From positions 248,001 to 312,000 of the forward strand of contig NC_026497.1 in assembly GCF_000328475.2 (NCBI RefSeq): a DNA stretch of 64,000 nt. The letters are read 5' to 3'. The translations under genes and the position numbers were made by a program. This document shows positions 50,989 to 63,500 of this stretch, one piece after another. Numbering within the stretch: the stretch's first letter is position 1; the number at the start of each line of letters is the position of its first letter. This DNA comes from Mycosarcoma maydis. Taxonomy: Eukaryota > Basidiomycota > Ustilaginomycetes > Ustilaginales. The notes below the pieces were generated by a model. The model made no database searches, was not told where the DNA came from, and saw nothing but the letters and a program-made list of their open reading frames with translations.

Positions 50989-51386
50989 CGCGGAACGAGC
51001 CTTTCCCTGTAGGATGAAACCAGGCAACAGACGCAGGCTGAAATATCGAGACTTCAACGTCAAGACGACCTCCCGTGGTGATGGGAAGCAAAGACAGAGC
51101 TTGGCAAAGTCCAGCGCAGGCGCAAACTTGTGCTGTGCCTGTGCACACCATCCACGCACGTGAACGCACGACGTCTGAAAACCCCGACGTTGGACCCTGA
51201 CGGTGCAAATCGCAGTGGCGTATCGGTGTCGATGGTCAAGTTAAATCGTGCCGCTTTGCGACCGTGCACGCCTCAGTGATACTCACGACTGAGCCAATTC
51301 GACGCCCCCTATCTTACCTTTCCTGTTCCCCCCTCACCTCTATCTGGACACACTTTCGGGTCTTTTTCAAGCTGTCCTTCACTGCC
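50989..51386. other. Divergent promoter region of F-box-like and CPS1-like genes
   Basis: A 398-bp gap; nothing beyond leaders is seen. The apparent start of the plus-strand frame at 51264 is GTG, so the ATG at 51387 is used. Confidence 0.5.
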
Positions 51387-53252
51387 ATGGGTCGAATCGA
51401 AGAGAGCAAAGCTGACCTGCCCACCAGCCACCACCCCGAGCATGCGCGCAAACAGCCTCGGGTGGCCAGGCTGATTAGGACCTGCGCTTTGGCTCTCGCT
51501 CTCGCTCTCTCGTTGGTGACATTGTTCTACACCGACACGGACCTGTTGAAGCTTGCGTCGCACACTCGGCATCGCGATCTGTCTGCTCATCTGGGTAACA
51601 CAGCTTGCCCACAGGCTGCGCCGTTCGAGCTTCCAAGCTTTGGTGCAACGCTAGACCATGCCAACACCACCAACGACATCAAGTTGCCTTCGAGTGATGA
51701 ACTGGCCAAACTACTGTCGGGTGCAGTTCAGGTCGACACTACTGTTGGAGACGACTGGCCGACTGTGAAAGAGGATCCTGAACGATGGAGAGCAGTGTTT
51801 GCGCCGTTCCACGATTATCTCCGCACCGCGTTCCCGTCGATCTATGCTGCCGACTCGCCCATCAAGCTCGAGAAGGTCAACGAGTGGGGCCTCGTGTATA
51901 CATTTCCCGGATCGAACGAGACTTTGGCACCGTTGTTGCTGATGGCGCATCAGGACGTGGTACCTGTAGAACCCGAGACGATCCCTTCCTGGACGCATGC
52001 GCCCTTTTCTGGCTTTATCGATAACGAACACGGACTCGTCTGGGGCCGAGGAGCAGGAGATTGCAAAGCCACCATCGTTTCGATTCTTGCGACGATCGAA
52101 AGTTTGCTCAAGTCGCGCTTCAGGCCTCAACGAACGATTGTATGCTCTTTTGGGTTCGACGAAGAAAGTGCTGGTACGCAAGGCGGTGTGGAATTGGCGA
52201 ATTTCCTGCACGAGCGATACGGCGACGATGGGGTTGCTATGATCGTCGACGAGGGCGGTGAGATCGATTTGGATCTGGGCATTCCGGTTGCCGCCCCTGC
52301 CGTGGCTGAGAAAGGCTATCTGGACGCTAGAGTGAGCGTCTACACTCCAGGCGGTCACTCTTCGGCTCCTAGCGATCACACATCGATCGGCATGCTCGCG
52401 CAGCTCATCAGCGCGATCGAGGCGAATCCTTATACTGCCACACTGCAGATCACAGGAAAACAAGTGAATCCTGCATTGCAGTACCTTCAATGCACACGAG
52501 ATGCACCTCGAGCTGATCGCAAGCTGTCGAAAGCACTCAAGAAGCTTGAAAAGATGCAGCGTAAGCTCGAATCTGTGCGGTGGGGGCGGACGTGGATGGA
52601 CAAGAAGCTCGACAGCCAAGCCGCCAAAGTACTGTCGCTGATGGATCGATGGCAACGATTCGGTTTCCAGACCACGCAAGCTGTGGACCTGATTTCGGGC
52701 GGTGTAAAGATCAACGCTCTGCCTGAACAGGCGACCGCGGTGATCAACCATCGTATTGACGTCACCTCATCCACTGCGCAAGTCCGCCGCCACATCTACC
52801 GTACTTTGCTGCCCGTGGCGCGAAAGCTCAAGCTTTCCATTCAAGCCGATGGTGAAGCGTGGAACTTTATCTCTGCTTCGCATAGCGCTCAGCACACAGG
52901 CAAGATCGTTCTCTCGGACGCATTCGACTCGGCACTCGAACCGGCGCCGTTTACACCAATCGACGCGCAGGCGCCTCCCTGGCAGCTGCTCCAGAGCGTG
53001 ATGCGTCGCGTGTGGAAAGATTTGCTCGTCGCTCCCGACGTGATGGGCGGCAACACTGATACCAAATCCTATTGGGCCTTGACCAAACACATTTTCAGAT
53101 TCAGTCCAGGTTCCGACAAACCCTTCCCGATCAAAGGCGGTCACGAGAACATCCACACCGTCGACGAACGCGCTACAATCTACGGCTTGCTCAAAGCGGT
53201 CGAGTTTTACAGTCTGCTCATCCAGGCGGTTGGGTCGCAGACAGATTTCTAG
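51387..53252 (+). CDS. CPS1: Carboxypeptidase S-type M20 zinc peptidase (621 aa)
   Basis: Gly-X carboxypeptidase of the yeast vacuole; delivered as a type II membrane protein. After 30 hydrophilic residues, a single membrane segment reads CALALALALSLVTLFYT. The M20 metal ligands are present: LLMAHQDVVPV (His, Asp), VWGRGAGDCKATI (bridging Asp), SFGFDEESAGTQGG (catalytic Glu and ligand Glu), VDEGGEID, and the late KGGHENIHTVDE with the last His. The dimerisation lid carries VSVYTPGGHSSAPSDHTSIG. Length and architecture match Cps1. The lumenal part has NTTND and SNETL N-glycosylation sites. Intronless. Confidence 0.93.
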   Translation: MGRIEESKADLPTSHHPEHARKQPRVARLIRTCALALALALSLVTLFYTDTDLLKLASHTRHRDLSAHLGNTACPQAAPFELPSFGATLDHANTTNDIKLPSSDELAKLLSGAVQVDTTVGDDWPTVKEDPERWRAVFAPFHDYLRTAFPSIYAADSPIKLEKVNEWGLVYTFPGSNETLAPLLLMAHQDVVPVEPETIPSWTHAPFSGFIDNEHGLVWGRGAGDCKATIVSILATIESLLKSRFRPQRTIVCSFGFDEESAGTQGGVELANFLHERYGDDGVAMIVDEGGEIDLDLGIPVAAPAVAEKGYLDARVSVYTPGGHSSAPSDHTSIGMLAQLISAIEANPYTATLQITGKQVNPALQYLQCTRDAPRADRKLSKALKKLEKMQRKLESVRWGRTWMDKKLDSQAAKVLSLMDRWQRFGFQTTQAVDLISGGVKINALPEQATAVINHRIDVTSSTAQVRRHIYRTLLPVARKLKLSIQADGEAWNFISASHSAQHTGKIVLSDAFDSALEPAPFTPIDAQAPPWQLLQSVMRRVWKDLLVAPDVMGGNTDTKSYWALTKHIFRFSPGSDKPFPIKGGHENIHTVDERATIYGLLKAVEFYSLLIQAVGSQTDF

Positions 53253-53331
53253 AGAAGCGGATAAGTTAGATCGGACCAACGGCAACCGTTCCGTACCAAT
53301 CATGAATACAATTTCTTTTCCCTAGCCAGCC

Positions 53332-54642
53332 TCATTCGCCGAGCCGTTGACCGCCAGATCCCCAGCTGTACCCAGCATCTCTCGACGGTTCCTCATCTTG
53401 ACTTTCATCTTTCGCCTTTTCCTTGCCCTTGCCCTTAGCCGTTCCCCATCGCTGCTCGGCAACAGCACCGCCGCTGGAACTGTGATCTTGTTCGTCCTCC
53501 GCGTGTACATCGTTACTCTTCGCTTTGAGCTGACCAAACGAAAATGTGTTGCTCTGGCTTGATGCTGCAGCGGTTTTCCTCAAGTTGCTTGTGCGTTCGG
53601 CGGCGGGCCGAGGGTTGACGCTTGTGGTGCCGGGAGTGTTTGAGCCTGCCGGTTTAGATGCGCGTTCCGACGCGTTGCGGCCGACAATGGACGACGCCTG
53701 CGAGGCGCGTAGACGACGCTCTGCCGCTGCCAGCAGGTCTTGCCTGCTTGGACCTGTGTTGGTGCGAGATGCTGTACCTGCACTGCCGCGGAACGGGTTG
53801 AGCGAGTTGAGCGTCGAACGCGCACCTGCACCGAGAGCCGAGGCGATGCTCGTCGGCCTAGGCGTCGCGCTTGAAGAGCGTTCGGAAAGTCTATGACCAC
53901 GATCGCGCGCAGCATTCCATACTATTCCCCCAGCAACACGCCTAGCGTTTCTAATGCCCATGTTCTGACCTTGCAGACTGGGATCGAGCGAATCCGGTAA
54001 TATTGTCTCCAGGAAGGCAGGCGTTGGGATGTAGCTTCCACCCCTTCCGCCACCTCTGCCTCCGCCACCACGCTGAGCAGGAAGCACCTGATCCAACATC
54101 CAATATGCGTACCCCGCCAACAGCCCTGTGGCATTTGTGATCGCCGAGCCAGGCCCGCCTTGCAGGAGATCCAATCCCAAATATACATACGGCAACCATC
54201 GACTTGGACAGTTGACCATACCGAAGAAACTCACGCTGCTCGTCGGATTGGCTCTAGCCCAGACGTAGATGAGTGCATTCAGCAGAGGTCCGAAGTAGAT
54301 GGGCGATCCCAACGGGTAGTTGGTTGCAAGGATGACGACACCCATGACGAGCAAAGACCAAGTGTAGTCGGCAGTACGACGACCAAAATGGTTCAGTTCG
54401 AGATCCGAGCTATTGCGATAGAGCAAGAAGACATCAAACAGAAGTTTCAGCCCACCACCTCCGTAGAAGAACGAGGTAAAGATGCGATGAATGTGGAACT
54501 TGCGTATGACGAGCGGCCAGAAGAGTGCAAAGCGGTAAGGCGACGTAATCACGAGCAAGCAGGGCAACGTGATGGCAGCCGTTGCACCCAGCATGTACCG
54601 CGTCACTGGCGGGATCTTGCGTATCTCATCCATCGCTGACAT
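53332..54642 (-). CDS. Derlin family protein (436 aa)
   Basis: ER membrane pseudo-rhomboid used in ER-associated degradation (Der1/Dfm1). Start MSAMDEIRKIPPVTRYMLGA. Membrane spans cover about residues 15-190, with the family features RKFHIHRIFTSFFYGGGG, LELNHFGRRTADYTW and LGSPIYFGPLLNALIYVWAR, and a later MVNCPSRWLPYVYLGLDLL. The Derlin 'GG' rhomboid-like turn is present, but no catalytic Ser/His pair is expected. The cytosolic tail of about 240 residues is Gly/Arg then Ser/Ala-rich and ends GYSWGSGGQRLGE, a good match to the SHP box that binds Cdc48/p97. A long tail with SHP box resembles Dfm1 rather than Der1. Intronless. Confidence 0.9.
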   Translation of the reverse strand: MSAMDEIRKIPPVTRYMLGATAAITLPCLLVITSPYRFALFWPLVIRKFHIHRIFTSFFYGGGGLKLLFDVFLLYRNSSDLELNHFGRRTADYTWSLLVMGVVILATNYPLGSPIYFGPLLNALIYVWARANPTSSVSFFGMVNCPSRWLPYVYLGLDLLQGGPGSAITNATGLLAGYAYWMLDQVLPAQRGGGGRGGGRGGSYIPTPAFLETILPDSLDPSLQGQNMGIRNARRVAGGIVWNAARDRGHRLSERSSSATPRPTSIASALGAGARSTLNSLNPFRGSAGTASRTNTGPSRQDLLAAAERRLRASQASSIVGRNASERASKPAGSNTPGTTSVNPRPAAERTSNLRKTAAASSQSNTFSFGQLKAKSNDVHAEDEQDHSSSGGAVAEQRWGTAKGKGKEKAKDESQDEEPSRDAGYSWGSGGQRLGE

Positions 54643-55088
54643 GATTGCTCCTTGTGCTGACGTTGACGGTGAGCGGAGAAGAGCGAAAAGATCGCGAACA
54701 GGTCACAACGTGAGTGAGCCATGTACGGCCAGGTGGAGAGCTCAGCAGGCGCTGATGTGGTCGACGTGGCCCGAACTCCGACAGCCGCACGCAAAAAATT
54801 ACAGCATGTTACGTCGCCAAAACTTCGAGTCAGCATGAAGTAAAAGAAGCGACAAGCAAAAGCAAAAAGCAAAAAGCAACAAGCAAAAAGCACGAAGGAC
54901 CCTGAACGAAATTCATTTCGATGTCGTTTTCACTCCAGCAAAAAATTTGTGGAGACTTTTCAGACACAGAGAAACTTTGTCCGGTGTCACTTTGCCTCTG
55001 CTGGTTGTTGAAGCTCACTTCTTACTCTTGCCATCTTTGTCTAACGATCTTCATCCAATCAGCAGCACCGCAGCAGCACCGCAGCACC
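54643..55088. other. Divergent promoter region of Derlin and zinc-knuckle genes
   Basis: A 446-bp gap with an A-rich stretch of AAGCAAAAAGC-type repeats at about 54853-54890. No gene is seen. Confidence 0.5.
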
Positions 55089-56489
55089 ATGACGAGATAC
55101 ACCAAGTTAGACGGGAGGCGATCGCTTGCCAAAAAGACCGTGGACTCGGACAGCGAGCCCGATGTTCCTCCTGTTGAGCTCGAGGTGCAGCCATCTGTGC
55201 TGGAGTCTACACTCGAAACGCCTTCCGCCGACCAAAAGAACAAGCAAATGAAGGACAAGAAGGACAAGAAGGACAAGAAGGACAAGAAGGACAAGAAGGA
55301 CAAGAAGGGCAAGAAGGACAAGAGTGATAACGACGCTGGCGACGAAGCTGCCGACCCCGCCGATGTCAAGCAGGAAGCACAGCCCACAGAACCGGTCGCA
55401 TCGACGTCTGCATCCGCCTCCGTCGATCCTGCACCAGCTGCGCAAACCGCGACAGCAGCAACAGTTACTGCAGATACCGAGCCACCAACGGTAGAAAAGC
55501 TACTCAAGCGCGCCAAGCTGCTCAAACTCAAGGCGAAGAAAGCCAAGAACGAGGAAAGCAAGAAACGATTCCAACGCATGACGCGCGATGTGGAGCGTCA
55601 AGTGGAAGAGATGTTCGGCTCATTCGAATACGGACCCAAAGGCCAATTGATTCGTCTGGGAGCACCGCAAACGGATACCATGTGGCAATCACGACACAAA
55701 GGCCAAGATTGGTCGGCGACTGCTTCTTCGCACGGTGGTGATGGTGGATGGGGAGCGCGTGCTGGTGGACATTCCAACGGTGCTGGAGGATATTCTCAGA
55801 ACGACAACTACAAGAGCAGCAGCAATGGCTCTCACTGGGGCAAGACAGATGAAGAGAAAAGGATGGATCGACGAGATGCAAGACGCGAGGAGCGCGCCGA
55901 GCAGCGACAATCGAAACTAAAGTGTTTCGCCTGTCGCGGCATGGGTCATTCTGCCAAAGACTGCCCTAATGCCCTGGATGCACAATCGATCTCTCTCAAG
56001 GCCGATACTGCACCTAGTGATTCGCCCATGATTGGACGTGACGCTGTGGGCATCTGCTTCCGCTGCGGATCCACCGAACATACTCTCTCGAAATGTCGCA
56101 AACCGGCGCTCAAGAACGACGCGCTCCCGTACGCCACCTGCTTCATCTGCCACTCAAAAGGCCATCTTTCGTCCAAATGCCCGAACAATGCTGGACGCGG
56201 TGTCTACCCGGAAGGTGGATCGTGTAAGCTCTGTTCAAGTGTAGAGCACCTCGCCAAAGACTGCCCGTTGGCCATACGAAACGAAGGAAAGAGTCACAAG
56301 GCGGACAAGGAGGCGAAATCATTGGTCAACCAGGTCATCGTCGGCAGCACAAAGAATGCAACGAATGGCGGAGACGAGGACGAGTTCCATAGCTTTGCCA
56401 GGAAGAGGGCCCAAGTGGATAGCGAGGCCAAAGCGGACAAGAGAGAGGCCAAGAAGCTAAAGAAGGACGTCAAGGTGGTCTCTTTCTGA
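55089..56489 (+). CDS. CCHC zinc-knuckle protein of ZCCHC9 type (466 aa)
   Basis: Probable nucleolar RNA-binding protein. Start MTRYTKLDGRRSLAKKTVDS at 55089. Residues about 52-80 form a Lys/Asp array (units KDK) encoded by a 9-bp tandem repeat. A coiled Lys-rich segment follows (KLLKRAKLLKLKAKKAKNEE), then a Gly/Ser-rich part. Four zinc knuckles close the protein: CFACRGMGHSAKDC, CFRCGSTEHTLSKC, CFICHSKGHLSSKC and CKLCSSVEHLAKDC, each C-x2-C-x4-H-x4-C. The stretch NNAGRGVYPEGGSCKLCSSV between the last two is a hallmark of ZCCHC9, a regulator of snoRNA and rRNA biogenesis in animals. The frame is open upstream to 54921 without domain content. Intronless. Confidence 0.88.
   Translation: MTRYTKLDGRRSLAKKTVDSDSEPDVPPVELEVQPSVLESTLETPSADQKNKQMKDKKDKKDKKDKKDKKDKKGKKDKSDNDAGDEAADPADVKQEAQPTEPVASTSASASVDPAPAAQTATAATVTADTEPPTVEKLLKRAKLLKLKAKKAKNEESKKRFQRMTRDVERQVEEMFGSFEYGPKGQLIRLGAPQTDTMWQSRHKGQDWSATASSHGGDGGWGARAGGHSNGAGGYSQNDNYKSSSNGSHWGKTDEEKRMDRRDARREERAEQRQSKLKCFACRGMGHSAKDCPNALDAQSISLKADTAPSDSPMIGRDAVGICFRCGSTEHTLSKCRKPALKNDALPYATCFICHSKGHLSSKCPNNAGRGVYPEGGSCKLCSSVEHLAKDCPLAIRNEGKSHKADKEAKSLVNQVIVGSTKNATNGGDEDEFHSFARKRAQVDSEAKADKREAKKLKKDVKVVSF
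55250..55322 (+). repeat. GACAAGAAG tandem array coding KDK repeats
   Basis: About seven or eight units of the 9-bp word GACAAGAAG in frame inside the zinc-knuckle gene, with one AAG-GGC variant unit. Copy number is likely to vary between strains. Confidence 0.88.
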
Positions 56490-56782
56490 ATGGTCGCTGA
56501 GGGTCTCTCCAAAATTCAAAACCAGGATGCCCAAGTCGTCAGTCTACTTTCTTGCTCACTCTGTGACTGTATGCGTTTATGTGGCAACGCGGGTGACTGC
56601 TTGGAAACCAATGAGACACAGTTGCACACAACAGAGAGCCGCAAGTGAGAGAACAATCTATACAAGGCTGAAAAAAAAGGCTTCTGTTGCCTCAGTTGAC
56701 AGGGCAGAGAGGGCGAAAGAAATCTATTTCAGTGATCTTTGTCCGTTGGCTTGGTGGAAGTGTATCAATCACGAATAAAAAT

Positions 56783-58796
<2,014 letters not shown>

Positions 58797-59594
58797 ATGA
58801 ACTCGCTCTACAATCAAGCATTGCGGCAGTTTTCGTCGATCCAGTCTGACATTTCGCGCATCGATTCGGAAGGCGATGTTGGCTCGTCGACCGCGTTCGG
58901 ACCGGTCACTGTCTCGCTCTCTTCACTGGAACGGACGATTGACGAGTACGAAAATCTGGCCAAAAAGGAACTCATCCAATCCAAGCAGGACAAGGCGCTG
59001 AATCGAGTGGCGAAATTTCGTACCGACTATGCCGAGCTTTCATCGCAACTTGCGCGGCTGAAAACCAAAGGTTCGCTCTGCAACGGCTCCAACGTGTCTA
59101 ACGGAGCATCGTCATCAACGCTTCGATCGCCCACCAGTATTGGCACGTTTGCTCAGAACGCCAATCGACGCGTTTCAGCCATCGCCGAATCACCGTTCAG
59201 CTTGCATGCGCGAAATCCCGTCTCTTCCGCTCCCTCCGACCCGTTAGCAGCGTACAAAATGAATCCGTCCGCCGCCGCCATGTTTGGCACCGACACATCG
59301 TTTTCAGCACGAGAATCACATGCGTTAAGAGAACACTCGTTCATCCAGCAAACCGAAGCGCAGCTAGACGTCTTCATCGCCCAGGGCCGAGAAGTCTTCG
59401 GAAACCTCGTCGAACAAAGGGGCATCCTAAAAGCCACTCAACGAAGACTCAGAGACGCCGCAAATACCTTGGGCCTCAGCAGAAGCGTCATTGGTTACAT
59501 CGAAAGGAGAAGTACTCAAGACAACATCATCTTTGCACTAGGCGCCCTCTTCACTTTGGTTTGCTTCTGGTACATCTACAAGTGGTTCGGTTGA
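58797..59594 (+). CDS. BOS1: ER-Golgi Qb-SNARE Bos1/membrin (265 aa)
   Basis: v-/t-SNARE component acting with Sec22, Bet1 and Sed5 in ER-to-Golgi fusion. The ATG at 58797 begins MNSLYNQALRQFSSIQSDIS, the typical Bos1 opening. An N-terminal three-helix region (SLERTIDEYENLAKKELIQS, AKFRTDYAELSSQLARLK) is followed by a Ser/Ala-rich linker, the SNARE helix (VFGNLVEQRGILKATQRRLR, then DAANTLGLSRSVIGYIERRS with its LGLS element), and a C-terminal membrane anchor (NIIFALGALFTLVCFWYIY). The central-layer glutamine is in NLVEQRGIL. Intronless; length compares with yeast Bos1 (244). Confidence 0.92.
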   Translation: MNSLYNQALRQFSSIQSDISRIDSEGDVGSSTAFGPVTVSLSSLERTIDEYENLAKKELIQSKQDKALNRVAKFRTDYAELSSQLARLKTKGSLCNGSNVSNGASSSTLRSPTSIGTFAQNANRRVSAIAESPFSLHARNPVSSAPSDPLAAYKMNPSAAAMFGTDTSFSARESHALREHSFIQQTEAQLDVFIAQGREVFGNLVEQRGILKATQRRLRDAANTLGLSRSVIGYIERRSTQDNIIFALGALFTLVCFWYIYKWFG

Positions 59595-59898
59595 AGCGCC
59601 CTCATTGCAATCACGAATATTTACTTGATTTTTTCAAAGTCATCACACCCTCCAGACCACGGACTGCTGTTCTCGCTTGGTAGTCAAGACGAGAGCGACC
59701 CACCCGTGCTATTGCTCTGTTGAACAGCAACACACGGAGCCCTATCATCCGTTCGTCTGGCAGAGATCCAACTTGGACCATTGAGGAAACCATGAAAGCT
59801 GTATTGCAAAAGAGATAAATCCACCGCACCGGCTCCCCTAGAGCAGGGGATCAAACAACCGAAACGCGTCCAAGGAGGAAGGAATACTGTTTGTGCTG
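59595..59898. other. Convergent 3' gap
   Basis: About 300 bp containing both 3' untranslated regions; a CAATCACGAATATT motif follows the BOS1 stop. Confidence 0.45.
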
Positions 59899-60585
59899 TT
59901 ACTTTCGGTACCAAAGCGTGGTCTTCCTGTTCCTCCTGATCTTTCTGTGCAACTGCAAGAAGCCATAGAGCAGCGCCTCGGCTGTAGGAGGGCATCCAGG
60001 CACGTACAAGTCAACGGGAACGATCCTGTCACAACCCCGGACGACCGAGTACGAGTAGTGGTAGTATCCACCTCCGTTAGCGCACGAGCCCATCGAGATG
60101 ACCCATCGCGGTTCGGGCATCTGGTCGTACACCTTTCTCAACGCCGGTGCCATCTTGTTGGTCAGGGTACCTGCGACGATCATGCAGTCCGACTGACGCG
60201 GCGACGCACGGAAAACCACACCCAAGCGATCCTGATCGTATCGTGCGGTGGCAACGTGCATCATCTCTACGGCGCAGCACGCGAGACCAAACGTCATGGG
60301 CCAGAAACTCGATTGACGTGCCCAGTTGGCCATCTTGTCCATCGAAGAAAGCACGTACTCGACGCCGTTCTTGGGCGTCTCGAGCGAGAGCTGGTTCGAG
60401 CCGCGGTTGGCCACCGACATGAGCGGCAAGGGTCCGTCGGGCCCGGCATCCTTGGCGGGCGCCGACGACGAGATGCTACGATAAGTGCAAGGTTTCTGCT
60501 GCTGCTTCGACGGCCCAGCCATAGCTGCGGCGATCTTGGGCACCGATTTGATGGTCGATGTCTGGAACGAGCGAGTCAGAGCCAT
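59899..60585 (-). CDS. NDUFS7: Mitochondrial complex I PSST/NDUFS7 subunit (228 aa)
   Basis: Peripheral-arm subunit of NADH:ubiquinone oxidoreductase that carries iron-sulfur cluster N2 next to the quinone site. Start [20 protein letters not shown] at 60585 is an Arg/Ser/Thr-rich mitochondrial targeting sequence. The core runs from [20 protein letters not shown] through [17 protein letters not shown] (two adjacent cysteines of N2), [40 protein letters not shown] and [19 protein letters not shown], which supply the remaining cysteines. All four cluster ligands are present. Ends TTLWYRK. Intronless; the frame upstream of 60585 has no family character. Confidence 0.97.
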   Translation of the reverse strand: MALTRSFQTSTIKSVPKIAAAMAGPSKQQQKPCTYRSISSSAPAKDAGPDGPLPLMSVANRGSNQLSLETPKNGVEYVLSSMDKMANWARQSSFWPMTFGLACCAVEMMHVATARYDQDRLGVVFRASPRQSDCMIVAGTLTNKMAPALRKVYDQMPEPRWVISMGSCANGGGYYHYSYSVVRGCDRIVPVDLYVPGCPPTAEALLYGFLQLHRKIRRNRKTTLWYRK

Positions 60586-63500
60586 GGTTGGCTTGGAGGA
60601 GAGGCCTGTTGTTCTCCAATGTAACATAGTTCCAAATAAAGTTGTCAAAGAGGACAGATTGAACGTTTGTTGTCCAAACCGGAATATCAAGGTGTTGAAA
60701 ATGAGTGATCCGTTCAGGATGTCGAGACAAAGAGTTAGGATCCGAGGCAGCGTTGAAGAGAAGAACAAGGAGCAGAAGCAGTCAATATCACCATGGCGCT
60801 CGGATAGCGTGCAGAAACGTGCTCTATCGTGCAGCAGTCCACTTTCGCATACGTACCGACTCGAGATAGTGAGCGAAGAGAAGCCATCTTCGCAACAAAC
60901 TTGATGCTTGATTGGTGTACAATCAACTGGCAACGAGATGGTGGTGGCGATGACGAGGTCATGACTGGAATTTTGAGAGGCTTCTGGTGCGCATGTGGTT
61001 TGTGGCTGCAGCTGCTAACCCAACAGCAGGCAGAGCGCTATTTCTCGACCGTCTCATTACCAATCAACTCGTCAATTTCGGATCCGTATTAGCGTGCAAA
61101 ATCTAAATTCGTGCGACAAGTCAATTTGCCACATTCAAGAGGGTGACGCCGATGTAACATTGTTAAAGCGGTTTTGGCAAACGCGGGCCGTTCGATAATC
61201 TGAATCGGGTGGTGGGTGCAAATGTTGGTTTGTGAATACTCGAGGTCTAACAAAGTCTAAATTCACAATTCGTGATTCGTGATTCACGATTCACGATTTC
61301 TCGTAACACCGTCGTGCAATCGTGATTAAAGGAGCGTTGCGAGGCTTGGCTGTTCAACACCACCGCGCTCTACTGAAATCGCCACGAGTTGCCGGGGTGA
61401 TGACGCCCACAACAACCCAAATGAGTCAGCCAGCTGTTCTTTATCGAGGTCGTCCCGAGCGACTGCTCCCTGCATGTATTTGTTGCGCTTGAGTGGAATG
61501 AAATGCAACCACCCGACTAAACGCCGTATGACCAGAAGCGTGATGGTGTAAGCAACGGGCGCAGGCTGCAGCCCGAGCCCGTCCGTGCCTTTGTTTGGCG
61601 TTCGTTTGTTCGGCTTAACTTACCAGTTTCAGCTGAGCGTGCATAAATTGAATATCTTGTCTGAGTAGGCGAGCCGCACTTTCACGATTCACGATTCGCG
61701 ATTCACAATCACTAATTGTTGACTGACTTGTGACAAGGCTCATCCTGGCGGAATCACGTATTCATGTTTACATATCGACGTTGACGATGAACGATCCATC
61801 TCTTCAATGAGGCATGGGTAAAGCGAACATGTCAATTGGCGAGCTCAGAAGCTTTGACGTCCACTCATTCTGGGCGTGTTCCCCAAAACATTGACAGCCG
61901 CCAACCATCACCAAGAAGCCATGTTCGCTTTCGAAGTTGGGTCCACTCAAGTAGCGATATGGTCAATTTGATGATATCAGTCAAGAGTCTCGCCGGTCTG
62001 ACTGGGTTGGGTGCTTACAAGCTTCGAAAGGTGGACAAGCAAAGGCACCGTCAGCTTCCGAGTCGCTTTGTGGAAAAAAAAATGTAAAAAAAATCTACCC
62101 TCGCAACGCTTCTCTGGTCACCGCACTGCACCGGGCTGCCTAGCTCAGCATCTCCTTGCATATGTCGGACAGCCATAATAGCGTTCAACTGCTCGAGCCT
62201 GATGATGGGACGAGCTTATCCCTTGCTGACTTTCCCATGTACGACCGTATCTTCTGCCCGAGTCTACTATAACTAGTGACAGCCAAACGAGGCGGCCTGG
62301 ACCGACAACGCTCAGAACGACCCTCTGCTAGCAGAAACTGCTCCTAGTTGAGCCGAATTACTGGTAGCATAATTGGCGTGAGAGATTGTGACTAGCTTCG
62401 ATGTGGGCCAAAGGAGGTATCACCACAAATGGTACAGGGCCGCGGCTCATGTGGTATGATATGCGAGGATCAAGATCCGGGTTCTGGACGCTCAACCATT
62501 CTCAATGGGCTCGACCGCATCCTCGTGCCTCGCCAAAGCACACGTGAGTACAGTCGCGAGGGTTGCCGAACAAAGCTTCTTCGACGGAATCCTTGTCCCG
62601 AGAATTGGAAGCCTCAACGTAGCTAGGTATTTGGGCGAGGCATGAATGAGACTTACATGATCACGCGGTTGTGGTGACAGGACAAGGAGGTACGCAAGGA
62701 GGAGACAGCTTGGTGCTAAGCGAGAATATGGTCGTAGCAGTAAATACCGAGTTAAACCCGCAAGTGATATTACTTGAGTCAAGGCAGCAGTACAAACTTT
62801 GACCTGAGGAATCCAGGTCAAGCGAACGACTACCGCGACAACCACCATGCCTGGATGGCATACAGCACAAAGTATGCAGGTAGGAGTGAAAGGACGCGGA
62901 CCCTCTGACTGCCAGCAGCAAAGCCGCCTCGTGAGCTCGAGACGCTAGCCACCCCTTTAACCTGCGTTGATGCGCTATCAGCGTCGTATCTCGAGGTCTG
63001 CTCGGTGTCGCTTGGTTCGAACGCGGCTCCACAGCGCCAGTGCTTCCGATAGGAAAAGTACAGTGATGAAGGAACAAGTGAGGTGGTGACACTAGCAGTG
63101 TCCAAATCTTCCTTTTTGCGTCTCTGGATCGTGATTGTCGAGTCGTATTGTACCTGCATTCTTGGTCAATTAAGCTTATCTATGGTGTCCACTACTAGCG
63201 TCGCTGTGGTCGCACCGTATACTGCTGTAGATGTGTATCTCACGGGCACTGACGGAAGCTTGGGTAGGACCGTCGTCGGGGTCACACCAGCTCGGCGAAG
63301 TTGAAACTCAACCGACAAATCCATGCACGATGTTTACACAATTAGAAAATGGAACCCGCTCTCTTTCAGCACTAACTTGACTTCAATTATTACCACATAC
63401 AGTACGATAGTTGCTGGGGATTCCATACTTTAATTGAAAATGCAATACGTGATTGTCAATAACTACGTGATGGTGAAACTCCAATTCAAGCCATATGCCG